A DNA stretch of 64,000 nucleotides from Rhynchopus sp. YZ270_cl-10 (Eukaryota; Euglenozoa; Diplonemea; Diplonemida; Diplonemidae): the NCBI GenBank assembly GCA_964035575.1, contig OZ037927.1:124001-188000 (forward strand), written 5' to 3'. The notes under the pieces are model-generated. The model worked only from the letters and a program-made list of their open reading frames with translations. It did no database searches and was not told where the DNA came from. Positions within the stretch are counted from its first letter, which is position 1. Each line of letters opens with the position of its first letter. Both the position numbers and the translations under genes were made by a program. Below, piece after piece: positions 43,901 through 52,454 of the stretch.

Positions 43901-46900
43901 GTCCCCTCCTTGCTGCGCATCGCAAAGTTGCTGTCCTCGCTGTCCGCCTCCCACCGCAGCACCCCCAGCACCGACACCTTCTTGTTGTTGTCCAGCGACC
44001 CCTCAAGCGCCAGCGTCGCTTCCCCACCAAACAGCGGCACACTCATCGGTGTCGTCGTCGCCACAGACACTACCACCCCGCCGTTCTCGACCTGCAGAGA
44101 CACCACCGCACCCGACAAGCCAAGGTCACCCAGTCCAGGGAACACATCAGGGAAGGTGTCCCCTGTGATTGCGGCGTACATCCCTGCCAGTGTCATGTGT
44201 GCCACGTGTCCAGACACGCCCATGGAGAACGTGGCAGGTGGCGGTGTCGTTGTCTTCGCCAGGGTTGCCTGCAGGTTGCTCAGTGTCGGTGTGTCGGCAC
44301 CACTGCCACCACGTGCAGGTGTGTACAGTGCACCCACAAGGTCGCGCACCTTGACAGCACCGTCCACGCCGCCTGCCAGCGAGTACCCCTCCTCCGCGTA
44401 CTCCCCAGAGATCGTCAGCGTCACTGTGTCCGTCACCTTCAGTTCCCCTGCCGCAGTCAGCGACACGCCACCCCCGCCACGTCGCAGCGTCACCGACAGC
44501 GCCAGCGTGTCCACAGTCAGCTCCCCAATCCCCACGTTCGCTGTCGTCCCAACAAAGCTGATCTCCTCAGGTGTGATGGTGATGACCAGGTCCACCGCAA
44601 CCCCCTCCAGCGTCGCAGCACCGTGCACAGTCACCCCCTTCGTGCAGCGTGCGTCCGCCTCGAACGTGCACACAGACAGCTCCAGCGTCGTCAGCGTCAG
44701 GTCCGGCATGTCGCTCGGCACTGTGAACACGCTCCCGCCAGTCAGCTCCGCACCAAGCGCCACAATGTCCTCAAGCGTGACGTCGCTGATCCCTGCCTGC
44801 AGGAACACACTCCCGGCCTCGTACTCACCCGCAACCCACAGCGTCACAGAGGACAAGGCCAACGATGCCGACAGCTGCACCACAGCAGGCACACCGCCCC
44901 CAAGCGAGAACTCCAGGTGCGCCTTCCGCAGCACAATCGTGTCCGTCACCGCAAAGTCTGCCACTGTCGTCGACACACTCAGGCGACTCTTGTCCATCTG
45001 CACGCGCACTGCAACTGTCGCACCGTCCGGTGTGGCTGCCGTCCCCCACAGCTGCACACCCGACGAGCAGGACTGGCCACTTGCAAAGATGTGTCCGTTA
45101 GGTGGGCACACCGACATCCCAAACGACGTGATTGTCATGTCCGGCATCTCAGCAGGGATGCTCAGCCCTGTGGTGCCTGTCTGCGCCTCGAACCAGGCAG
45201 CAACGTCCGCCAGTTGCAGGTCGCATGTTGCCTCACCACGCACCGCGACGCCGTCTGTGGTGGAGTACACCCCTGACAGAGAGATGTTGCACAGATCCAG
45301 CGACACCTGCATCTCCGCCTCTGTGAACGGCAGGTCGAACTGCAGCGACGCCTCCGCCACCGTCACGTCGATCCCGAAGGGGTGCACCCAGTTCTGCACC
45401 TCGACCCCAAAGCTGCCGGCACCTCCATGCACCATGCCGTGCACAGCCACCCACACCGCGTCCTCCTGCGCTGTGCCCCAGCGCAGCCACCCCCCTGCGC
45501 CGAATGCGGGTGTCAGGTCTTTTCTCCCATCCGCCGAGGTGAAGACATTGACACCCACCCACATGCCGTCGATGAACAGTTCCACGTCACCCACAGAGAA
45601 GAGCGCCAGCGGGCTTGGCAACGGCAGTGGTGCACGGAGCCGCAGGTAGGCGTCGAAGTCGAGCCCTTCGAGGCTGTACCACCCCGCCACAGGCGTGGTC
45701 ACGTCCACTGCGCTCAGGAACTGCGACCCCACATGCGCCGCCAGCCCAGGCACAAAGGCAAACGAGTCCGCAAGCCCCACAACAGTGAACGACAGGAACA
45801 CCTCGGTCGTGCCCTCAGCGTCACGCATCACCAGCAGACGCTGCTCCGAGAACGTCAGCCCAGGCAGCACAGGCAGGAGCGACTCTGTCCCCTGTGCACG
45901 GAACACCGCAAAGTAGTGCTCGTCCCCAGGCACCACCAGCGCGTGCATTGTCAGCGCCACGTCACCCGTCGCCAACGTCGCCACAGCAGCGCCAGTGTAC
46001 GCCTCCACCGCAGGCACTGCGAACGTTGCGTCCATGTCCAGGAACAGCAGCGCCATCGTTGCGTACTCTGCAGCAAAGTCGACCCTGGCCACAGCGGACA
46101 GCGGCGTCAGCGACTTCAGCCCCAGCGCAGCCTGCAGCAACGTGTCTGTTGACAGCACAGCGGCAGCACGGGACCGTTTTCTCGCCACTTTCCTAGGTGG
46201 GGATGCGGATGCGGATGGTGATGAAGAGACCGGCGAGCCCAGCTTGAATGGGCGCTTGCTGCGGGGTGGACTGACTTCCACGGGAGGTTCGTGTACGTGC
46301 CTGAAATAGTTGTACACATACACATTCAGCATGACAGCGGGGCGCAGCGTTCCCATCAAATGAAAAGTATGCTCCCCAAGCGTGTCTGATCCAGCCTTAA
46401 CCACGTAACGAAGCTTCCGTGGGGCAAAGAGAGTCTCATCCCCTGTGTCCACCACCTGCGTTAAGAGTTCGCGCTTTTTCAACTTCGTGTTGTATTTAAA
46501 TGACTGGGAGAGGAGAGTTTCGAAGGTGATCATGTGCGAATTCGTGTGGGCCGTCCCGAGCATCAGGTTCTTCGGGTTGTCAGTCTGCCTCCCAGCAAGG
46601 CTGTGTCCCACTCTGTGCAGCCACTCGTATTTCTGCTTCAATTCTGCTCCATCCTTACTGCAAGCTGCTGCCACATCTCTGGCTGAGAACCCCCCCATTA
46701 TTGCAGAGGTGCTGATCCTCTTCGCACCCTTCTTGCCCACAATCTTCAGACTGTCAATGTGTTTCTCGCGGCTTTCCACAGTGTCGACTTTGGTGTTGAT
46801 TATTCTTCTTACATCTACGCACGGCGCGAGCGTGGCGTCGAAGTCCATCACGTCTGGCTGCTTCTTGTCGGAGAAGGGTGAGCCCTGGTACTTCTTTGAG

Positions 46901-48261
46901 ACGATATTCTTCTGGTAGATGTGAAATTTAGTGCCGGTGAAGACCAGCACCCAGCCCGTTGTCGCTGTCGGTTGTATGGTGAGGTACTCAATAAGATGAA
47001 TCTGCACAGCACCGACGTGCTCTTCAATAGTGTCCTTCATTGTTGCCTTAAATGTCTCCTTCTCACTTCTGTCCATTCTGAGGTGGACTCCAATAGCGAC
47101 GTCAGATGCAAAGCGCCCGAAGGGGTTGTAGGACCCACCTCCAGACGCAGAGGCGGGGATGTCCTGTGGGAACGTGTCGAGGATGTTCTCGTAGGCGTCA
47201 TCAGGGATAGTAAATGTGCCATCTTTAAACTTCGGCTCAAGGAGAGTCTTAAATTTATGGTAACCGATAAACGGAATATCGAACAGACCATCGTCTGACC
47301 AATACTTGACCTTGGGCAGTCCTGCAAGTGTGGCGGCTGAGACCCTTTCCCTATTTGTCCGCTTTTCCGCAAGTTTCGCAAGTGCCTGGAGCGAAATGGC
47401 GTACTTCCGAGTCTTGAAGTAAATGTTTTGTGGCGTCACATCCTCGAAGACAGGTGTCATGAAACGGTCAGGGTTGTCAGTCGTGAACATCTTTTCGAAG
47501 TCCTGATCTCCCCGTGGTTCAATAGAGATGTACTCCTCGGCAGGTGTCCTCCCTTTCCATGATTTGTGCCTAAGCCACGCGGCCTTAATCGTCCGTATGG
47601 TTTCATAATTCCCTCCAGCTGTGAACACAAGTTTGATAGCATAACGGAAACTATTCCGAAAAACATTCTTGCTAAATGTTACGGTTTTGCCATTGGCACT
47701 GAAGGTCTCATCCTCAGAAAACACCTCCAGTACGTCGTTCTCATGATGAGGAGATTCTATGCTGAAGGTCATCTTCCCTTTTGCGAGGGTATCGGTGCTC
47801 CCAAAGTTAAATACCTCCCCTTCAATTGTCGCCTTCTCGTTGTTGTAAAACGTGGCTCTGTTTGTCGGGGTAAGTGTTTTTGAGACTTCGTTGATTGTCT
47901 CCACATATTTCGCCACCTCCTTTATCTTCAGTAGCACTGCGTTTTCCTCGGCAGAGCCTCCCCGCATGGAATCAGGTGAAATGCACGAACCGAAAGAGGA
48001 TCCAGCCTTTAGTTCGTAGCAGTGGGTTTTCGGAAGACGTGCGTGCTTGCCACCCGCACTTCCTGACACTTTGTACGAATCTGCGCACACAGACTTGCAC
48101 GTATGCCCGGTCCACTTGCAGCTCGAAAGGGTTTTGAACGTGCGATGTTCCTTCAAGCACCTCTTCTTCTCGTAATCCTCGCACACATTGTTCGTCCGAT
48201 CACCCTCACGAACATAGCAACTGATTGCCAGCGAAAGGCACGCAAGCAGCGTCAACATCAC
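37915..48261 (-). CDS. Giant multidomain secreted protein, copy 3 (3448 aa)
   Basis: Intact frame, ATG at 48261, TAG at 37915. Signal peptide MMLTLLACLSLAISC. The N-terminal ~650 residues are clearly homologous but strongly diverged from copies 1 and 2, yet keep WLHRVGHSLAGR then NLMLGTAHTNSHM (~545-578). After a basic Pro/Ser linker (~658-700) the sequence becomes almost identical to copy 1: beta-rich repeats, amphipathic LVKAAKAVGKAALAVGKG stretch (~1860-1900), HYR-like repeats (~2250-3110) and choice-of-anchor-A-like domain (~3121-3434). It then ends abruptly at CDTACSTDV, without the PAN/apple tail of copies 1 and 2. There is no membrane anchor or GPI-type tail. Cathepsin B 3 lies 671 bp upstream on the same strand. 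Probably secreted; the biological role is unknown. Confidence 0.92.
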   Translation of the reverse strand: MMLTLLACLSLAISCYVREGDRTNNVCEDYEKKRCLKEHRTFKTLSSCKWTGHTCKSVCADSYKVSGSAGGKHARLPKTHCYELKAGSSFGSCISPDSMRGGSAEENAVLLKIKEVAKYVETINEVSKTLTPTNRATFYNNEKATIEGEVFNFGSTDTLAKGKMTFSIESPHHENDVLEVFSEDETFSANGKTVTFSKNVFRNSFRYAIKLVFTAGGNYETIRTIKAAWLRHKSWKGRTPAEEYISIEPRGDQDFEKMFTTDNPDRFMTPVFEDVTPQNIYFKTRKYAISLQALAKLAEKRTNRERVSAATLAGLPKVKYWSDDGLFDIPFIGYHKFKTLLEPKFKDGTFTIPDDAYENILDTFPQDIPASASGGGSYNPFGRFASDVAIGVHLRMDRSEKETFKATMKDTIEEHVGAVQIHLIEYLTIQPTATTGWVLVFTGTKFHIYQKNIVSKKYQGSPFSDKKQPDVMDFDATLAPCVDVRRIINTKVDTVESREKHIDSLKIVGKKGAKRISTSAIMGGFSARDVAAACSKDGAELKQKYEWLHRVGHSLAGRQTDNPKNLMLGTAHTNSHMITFETLLSQSFKYNTKLKKRELLTQVVDTGDETLFAPRKLRYVVKAGSDTLGEHTFHLMGTLRPAVMLNVYVYNYFRHVHEPPVEVSPPRSKRPFKLGSPVSSSPSASASPPRKVARKRSRAAAVLSTDTLLQAALGLKSLTPLSAVARVDFAAEYATMALLFLDMDATFAVPAVEAYTGAAVATLATGDVALTMHALVVPGDEHYFAVFRAQGTESLLPVLPGLTFSEQRLLVMRDAEGTTEVFLSFTVVGLADSFAFVPGLAAHVGSQFLSAVDVTTPVAGWYSLEGLDFDAYLRLRAPLPLPSPLALFSVGDVELFIDGMWVGVNVFTSADGRKDLTPAFGAGGWLRWGTAQEDAVWVAVHGMVHGGAGSFGVEVQNWVHPFGIDVTVAEASLQFDLPFTEAEMQVSLDLCNISLSGVYSTTDGVAVRGEATCDLQLADVAAWFEAQTGTTGLSIPAEMPDMTITSFGMSVCPPNGHIFASGQSCSSGVQLWGTAATPDGATVAVRVQMDKSRLSVSTTVADFAVTDTIVLRKAHLEFSLGGGVPAVVQLSASLALSSVTLWVAGEYEAGSVFLQAGISDVTLEDIVALGAELTGGSVFTVPSDMPDLTLTTLELSVCTFEADARCTKGVTVHGAATLEGVAVDLVITITPEEISFVGTTANVGIGELTVDTLALSVTLRRGGGGVSLTAAGELKVTDTVTLTISGEYAEEGYSLAGGVDGAVKVRDLVGALYTPARGGSGADTPTLSNLQATLAKTTTPPPATFSMGVSGHVAHMTLAGMYAAITGDTFPDVFPGLGDLGLSGAVVSLQVENGGVVVSVATTTPMSVPLFGGEATLALEGSLDNNKKVSVLGVLRWEADSEDSNFAMRSKEGTGLEISAGWRDGAVGVKARLPLMICIHDCSKPQAQKQIVYIIGELGIEMSGQDVLLAGSLEMQGKLTKLFGVPILHVSDVLVAIKVELRTRRVDEVKLAGKLELGTMDNCAVATSTRCIRAEGRLEIYTSAPQNNLVELKINSLTLGEMWDVAGDWITALRSLPMPSVLRDLGIQYLEKPGLVCPDQNNEECFALVRYQASEGLRVRGQINYFFGLKLGLDIEVGASRFYLKTVLQDVTLLGIFKIKDAMFEVTDAPSFKLKGSLSVPVLSLSAAVDGTIDSHGIDIATEMNFFGFVKPRVDVSIPFEGGSARVAISDFRVGVVSIDNVVVASELAEREVHLKADVSFMYFARVSVSVAVSEQKVAFTATAKTPVMNVACTATASRGDGFGLSFSFDFVLLENLVKAAKAVGKAALAVGKGIVNGVKAVVNFVSGLFGSKEVYDTPAQIDKCRDDRIAKKTLHSIIYDFREAVTDLDTEPHAFLQRMKDHPHHHKYIELERAMHTPEYQARLSKDFSRKVRNEYFTGIHDGRLKRDEPTDVIPLFPADFCHGVTTDYVYGCQLVQHDGTDANDWFDIISAHASNKGNLALNDVGSGPRSWVTCMQDDARRYKQMYESAVLMAEHKTQMQDSTNQAHAQAGGLMDLANSMSPDVAQFTPKGMPTTYATTGMHHTSTSSSSRDAEVAAAVNAFGPAENLGIQATVRVLTDQGHLADQLVHVGGVFDLHNWADMERTITEAESLIADKMWEVVHKGKAVLQDLKDSIPPGNPTLVATIDTILTETTAEVEQIAIEAAPPQVLTVSATDTVTIVTAGTPDELSGDASIASFVAATEAKLVVSHDVARCGSVTKTHTVGEVPAFAVAGQPRCGSVYLRVEWTVSDACGQTASVEQFVVVGPAYTDATGWASTPAQRVDFTMASFVDVAAGAPATHTHVAVGAYRRTLAYSVAMEESAATLVPGTCEWRYTRTWSAVLTTSEGGHCRAPAVLRFTQEVVVANDVAWFSPAVVVPSVTLLYDHRVVPTVQFAAPDLLAAVQPVYTAAQAAKGLRYTYDLSHTDVLDDPVVGPLTRTWTVAAPQCTPSLPAVVLTQSVTMVFPEPELGPAVPQTFGCGEMQVHTKPHVTSMVDVCGPVTVRIVATAARSNPDPLVPSLCGSRYETVSWQAFHRAACGGVGSSVVSQLVTVVPRLSHTPADVTVTTTSPLAPASTGGAAVAAACATPLVVSYADTASANDATCGHWAVRREWTLAPTGVPTPSGCVPLTHLQHIHVEDLEAPVWTHTPDAAVVVPFFENWRAAHPVPRAAETPHADMVALGIGVSHPTYLTSEDTVVRPWMHAAVEGTCRERGLATLHRTWTAGDRCGNEATFTQEVMLQHPPAALTSTQVWDAGAGLLAYAAGVDQLPSVCHAGKLVSTAGAYDALDGLQQSGEPPCDVWDAHGCRLLSAHMGADVVAVHQVRPEFATFPPNATTYTNSTLDAYDVAGGLGYPTGEAYCATPFHIWHRDEAPVLVACGVWTINRVWKVQPHYQDCGTGDDYPASLTRERVQVITVHDVFAPQFASTPAAEVAVAFLNDYGPSVAGVPTVVDVATHADMAALNLTSYRINLTFADTVAFSAAGAAGCTDGLAVVERTWTTEDRCGSADSWKQTIRIEHPRRGGGDVDEGSMGVMGHVSGFKVFSVGDVSTVDVAAGNGAVGTQGDVVLRRSVFGPATAARPKHAALPENATEQCRAVANLTDAVDEIAEFSDSLLMLPANLCTGPKLVECVRPELTTSCSVVANTTAPLAEAVVDDADNLTLVGEGQVYNFFTIDVDTWLVKQEVERRSWWDGTWWGHIYYEDIPIQKPFMRVRAGGFVFVNVVYEGVHRYENTLRDTLFEGESLGPDFVLFNMKQLCSSGRHAHCRHHRWHGYWWHHLTWAHLHHTFASLQYGHHSNHLNLVNVSLPGTLLTQDSYVSVSIVDSEVFGQVVSAGTRLELATTHFHCNLFVANAVCDTACSTDV

Positions 48262-48500
48262 TGCCGAACACCCCCTTCGTGCGTGTTCTCTTTTTTAAAA
48301 TACAAAATTTGAGTGATTCTTTTTCGGGCAATTTGTGATCTGCTTTTGTGAGGTGGCACCCAAGGGGTGGGAATGGGAAGGGTGTGGGTGGTGTTTGAAA
48401 GCAAATGTGAGCAGTTTGCAGCGAAACACTGCCTATTATGTGTGTTGCAGAAGAGTTGGCGGAGAGAGTCGAGGCGGTTGTAGGTTGAAAGAGACGTTTG

Positions 48501-48648
48501 TATTGGAAGACGCTTGTTGCGCTTTTGCTTTTGCTGCTTTTGTCATGCTCGCTTGAGCCAAAAGACATAAAAAGAACGAAAAATTGAGCACCCCAGATAA
48601 CATTGGCCGTCTTCACAGCACAGTAGCAGCACGGGAGGAAGGGCCACC
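48501..48648. promoter_or_regulatory. Shared ~150-bp upstream module, copy 3
   Basis: Same blocks as 35369-35520 (TATTGGAAGACG, GCGCTTTTGCTTTTGCTG, AGCACGGGAGGA), here upstream of giant gene 3 instead of a protease gene. Confidence 0.4.
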
Positions 48649-48825
48649 GGACCCAATGGATGAGGTGTTACAGAGCAAGCATGTTAGCAGTACCAAAAAA
48701 ATGACTTTCTTTGTTTTTGTGGAGAGTAAACCTTTTGAAAGCAAAGACAATGAGTGTGCCGCAAAGACATATACATTGATGAAGTGGAACAAGTAATACA
48801 AAAATCACAAAAGTCTGTTTTTTGA

Positions 48826-48851
48826 CTTCACACGGACACAGTTGTGTGAAG
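48826..48851 (-). promoter_or_regulatory. 3'-flank hairpin of cathepsin B gene 3
   Basis: Same 8-bp stem and loop as behind copies 1 and 2. Confidence 0.45.
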
Positions 48852-48932
48852 CGCACTCGAACATAATAGGTGGTTACCTCTTCTTTGTTTGGTACAGTTG
48901 TTAACGTTGTGTTGCAAGCATCAGTCTGCTCT

Positions 48933-49925
48933 TCAGAAGTCGATGGCAGAGATGGAGGCCTCAATGCCACACTCGTTCACACCACGTGCGATCTTGAAGA
49001 AGCCACCGTCTCCCCACATCTCGTTCCAGGAGTTCTTCACGGTCCAGTACTTCTGGCCGGCCTCAACACCGTAGCCCACAATCTCGACGGCGTGTCCACC
49101 AAGGTAGGATCCGGTGGTGTGCTTGTACACTCCGCTCTTGTAGGTGGGGAAGTCGGAGTACACCTGGAAGGCCGCAGACAGAGGTCCCGACTGGAGGGCC
49201 GTCACGATGTCCTCCTCTCCAGACACGGAGTAGGCCTTGGCACCCTTCACCTTGTCGGCCTCGTACTGGCCACCGTAGTTCGGGGAGCACGACTCGCTGC
49301 ACGACGGGGTCGGGTACTCAGAGGTGGGGCAGGCAGGGTACTTCGAGGTGGCGGGCACGTGGTGTGCGCAGGGCGCAAGGGTGTAGGGGCGGCAAGAGGT
49401 CTTGTCCTGGTAGTCTCCTCCGGTCACAACTCCGGTCTTGGTCATCCACTCAAGGGCGGCTCCCGGCTGTCCTCCGTTGCATCCCTGGGAGAACCCACAC
49501 GCGAATCCATGGCAGCACGAGGCAGTGTCCTCAGTGCTCATCAGCTTGTCAATTCCCTGGTGGATGCAACGACGGTCCTCAAAGGTCTCGGTGGACCCAA
49601 ACGCCCAGCACGATCCACACGACGACTGGTCACGCACGTGGGAGATCACGCTGCAGTTCTTCCACTGGGTGCGTGCGTCGAAGTCGGTGGGGTTGGCCGA
49701 GAGCGGCTTGCGCTCGATGTTGCCCGCCGGGAGGTGGACGTACTTGGGGTGGTCCCTCAGCCATGCGCCGCAGAGGGTCCTGACCTCGTCAGTGCCGTTG
49801 AAGCGGGTCGGGCGCTCGGCCTTCCATCCGCTCTGCACGCTGTTGACCTTCTGGGCGATGGTCTCGAACTCCTCAGCAGAGACTGTGGTGGCCGCAAGGG
49901 CCATCAGCATCATACCGCGCTGCAT
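48933..49925 (-). CDS. Cathepsin B-like cysteine protease, copy 3
   Basis: 330 aa with all catalytic residues (Gln100, Cys106, His278, Asn298) and the occluding-loop His pair. Changes seen relative to copy 2: Gln for Met at 147 (CGFSQGCNGG) and Thr for Asn at 176, both outside the active-site signatures. Upstream partner of intact giant gene 3. Confidence 0.97.
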   Translation of the reverse strand: MQRGMMLMALAATTVSAEEFETIAQKVNSVQSGWKAERPTRFNGTDEVRTLCGAWLRDHPKYVHLPAGNIERKPLSANPTDFDARTQWKNCSVISHVRDQSSCGSCWAFGSTETFEDRRCIHQGIDKLMSTEDTASCCHGFACGFSQGCNGGQPGAALEWMTKTGVVTGGDYQDKTSCRPYTLAPCAHHVPATSKYPACPTSEYPTPSCSESCSPNYGGQYEADKVKGAKAYSVSGEEDIVTALQSGPLSAAFQVYSDFPTYKSGVYKHTTGSYLGGHAVEIVGYGVEAGQKYWTVKNSWNEMWGDGGFFKIARGVNECGIEASISAIDF

Positions 49926-50107
49926 GGTTGTGTGGATGAGTCTGTGGTGGGTGTGGTGTGGTAACAGATTTAGAGTGGGTTACGCCTGAACGGAGATGCG
50001 TCCAGCCCAGGACGGATGGGAACAATGCTTGCACAGAATATGGCCCCAAGATGTGTGTCTTGTGGGAAGAGTTGTACGGAGAGAAAAGGTGTGTGAAAGA
50101 TTTTTTA

Positions 50108-50277
50108 TATTGGAAAACGTTTTTTGCGCTTTTGCTTTTGCTGTTTTTGTCATACTCGCTTGAGCAAACAGACATAAAAGTGAAGTTGATACATAAAAAG
50201 AACGAAAAAATTGAGCATCCCAGATAAAGCATAACATTGGTTGTCTTCAAGCACAGCAGCACGGGAGGACTAGCCAC
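50108..50277. promoter_or_regulatory. Shared ~150-bp upstream module, copy 2
   Basis: Counterpart of 35369-35520 upstream of cathepsin B 3, with one ~18-bp insertion near 50170. Confidence 0.4.
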
Positions 50278-50500
50278 CTAGGGAGGAGGCGCCTTATTTA
50301 TGTACTGCACGCACCTGAAGGCGAAGCACTGTCCGCAGGCGAAGTGATCGGGCGAACTTTACGCATATTTTGCTTTGATGGTAACGCAAACGAAAAAAAG
50401 GGGGGAAACGATGAAGCAGCGATTATCGCTGTTGTGACCCTCAAATGGAATTCAAACAACTTGTCGGAATATCACAAACATTTGAGGGATTAAAGAAGAA

Positions 50501-50790
50501 GTTAAGATAACATAAGCCTGTCGGGCTTGGTCACCAAAAACCTTTGAGGCAGGGAAAATGGGGTTTTTTTGTGTGGTGCTGGCACAGCAGGGGTTTGCCA
50601 TCGTAAAATCGCAATCATGAAATACGAGACATCTTATTTTCAGAAAAGCGGTTTTTCACGTATGCCATGGGGATGGGGAGAAAAGGTACCAAGGGGCCGC
50701 CGTTACACACTCGTTTGTTGCTCCAGACATAATAGAAAAAAAGAGACGAAGGTTTTTGGTGACAGGCTAAAAAACACCAAATCAGCAGGT
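50501..50790 (+). repeat. Hairpin-headed dispersed repeat, unit 1 in block B
   Basis: AAGATAACATAAGCC, stem AAGCC / GGCTT around TGTCG, then GGTCACCAAAAACC. Relative to block A the stem bases changed on one side while pairing was kept. Confidence 0.55.
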
Positions 50791-51309
50791 TGGTACATAA
50801 TAGTGGTGGTTTTACATCTTTTTACCTTTGTCTTTTACCTGAGGGTGTACAAAAGACACACTTTTTTGGTTGAAAATGGAGCACGTCTTCGAGGTGTTGA
50901 CGAAGGCAACCAGGGTTACCAGGGGAACAATAAAGGTGATGATAAAAGTAATGATGAAAGTGAGCGCGTCTGGTTGTGTGTGATGATCTTAAATGCCATT
51001 CAGACTGACGGCTGTTGTGTGAGAAAACATTGAGGGATTATCAACGCAGCCACAGCGCACTCAACAATATAAAAAAAAAAGTGGAAAACAACAATGACAG
51101 GATCGGTTCGTCGAAGTAACTCTTGCGCTCATCTTGCTTTGGGAAATCTGAGTCACTAGGTCATACAACGAGAACGGAACCACCACCACTGTGAGTGGCG
51201 CACAAAGAGAGAGAGAGAGAGGGAAAAACGAGACGAGAGATAAGGGGCAGCTGTGGGCGACAAACGCCTCATCACTTACCCCCCCCCCCCCCTACCCATT
51301 GCGTTAAAT

Positions 51310-51428
51310 CATGGTTTGTAGTCAGTCTAGTCAAGACTGATTTTTTGGGGCTAGTCCGAGGATCGGACTCTTCTCATCCTTGCGCTCGAGTGCGAGATGA
51401 GTCAGTCTGACTCAGACTACAAACCATG
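51310..51428. mobile_element. 119-bp MITE flanked by TTAAAT, copy B
   Basis: Same inverted ends and same TTAAAT flanks (51304-51309, 51429-51434) as 36557-36665, so it was inserted before the block duplication. It is 10 bp longer in the loop. Confidence 0.8.
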
Positions 51429-51883
51429 TTAAATGGGTAAAGAATGGGTTGAGAAAACATGCAAGAATAAACTACCTGCCGGAGTGCTGAAAGCATAGAG
51501 AAATAAGATGGAGTGAGAGAGAGAGAGAGAGAGGAAACATCATGATGGTGAAAGACGTGTGTCCGATATAGACTGTATTGAATAGAGACGACCTAGGTTG
51601 TAGTAAAATTTATTTAAACAAAAAGGAAACAAAGGTCCGCAAAGCTGCTGTGTTGTTTTCATTGTGGCCTGGTGTTGGTGGTGAAACAAAGAAAAGCGAA
51701 GCTTAGCGTGCACGCCGCCGTCAGCCGTTTCTATTTTAACGTCTTTATTTTTGTAGATGCTTGTCTGGTCTTTCTCGTTTGGTTTGAGGAAAAAAAGAAG
51801 GTACTTTGAACACCTCTCTGTTGAGTGAGACTTTTCATCTCAATTTTCAAAAACAACAAAATAATCACACACAAAAAAAAAAT

Positions 51884-52110
51884 GTTTAAGATAACATAAG
51901 CCTCTCGTGCTTAGTCACCAAAAAACCTTATAGGCAGGGTGCTGGTACATGGGGTTTGCAAAACGTGAAATAAAAAGACTTCATTTTTTAAGCCAGTTTG
52001 TCGACCAGAAAATGGTTTTCACGGGATATATGGGGGGGAGGAGGTACCTGAGGGTCACCGTAACACACACTCGTTTGTTGTGTTGCCTTAGCACAATAGA
52101 AAAATAGAGA
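51884..52110 (+). repeat. Hairpin-headed dispersed repeat, unit 2 in block B
   Basis: GTTTAAGATAACATAAGCC, stem TAAGC / GCTTA, then TCACCAAAAAACC; counterpart of 37130. Confidence 0.55.
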
Positions 52111-52334
52111 AAAAAGTATTGAAGATTGAATACAACATCTTGCAATAACAGAGCCTAGGGAGGGAAACAGAAAAGAAACAATACAACACACGCCATGTTC
52201 ATTCTTAGATTGCACAAACACGGGTTTGTGACCCCAATCTAGAAAACTGTGTGGCAGACTGAGCACAATAGGGACATAAGGGTAGGGCAGTAGCTAGTTC
52301 GAAAAAAAAAGAAAAAAAAAGGATGAAATAAGGT

Positions 52335-52454
52335 TACCGTAACCGTAAAAATTATCGACCGTACTAATGTTCGACCGTAAATAATGTTCGACCTTTTCAG
52401 GATTTTTCTGGAAGTTCGACCATTTTTGGTCGAACCTTTTTTCCGAATACGGTA
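52335..52454. mobile_element. ~120-bp TA-flanked MITE, diverged copy
   Basis: Begins TACCGTAACCG, contains TTATCGACCGTACTAATG and ends CGAATACGGTA, the same family as 37792 and 58030. Block A at ~37590 reads straight through without it, so it was inserted after the duplication, or was lost from A. Confidence 0.7.

Larger units (their letters stand above)
48262..48932. other. Spacer between giant gene 3 and cathepsin B 3
   Basis: Left part is unique to this unit; 48501-48648 is the shared upstream module; the right part is the conserved cathepsin 3' flank. No coding frame is supported and the small Cys-rich frame of unit 1 is absent. Confidence 0.6.
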
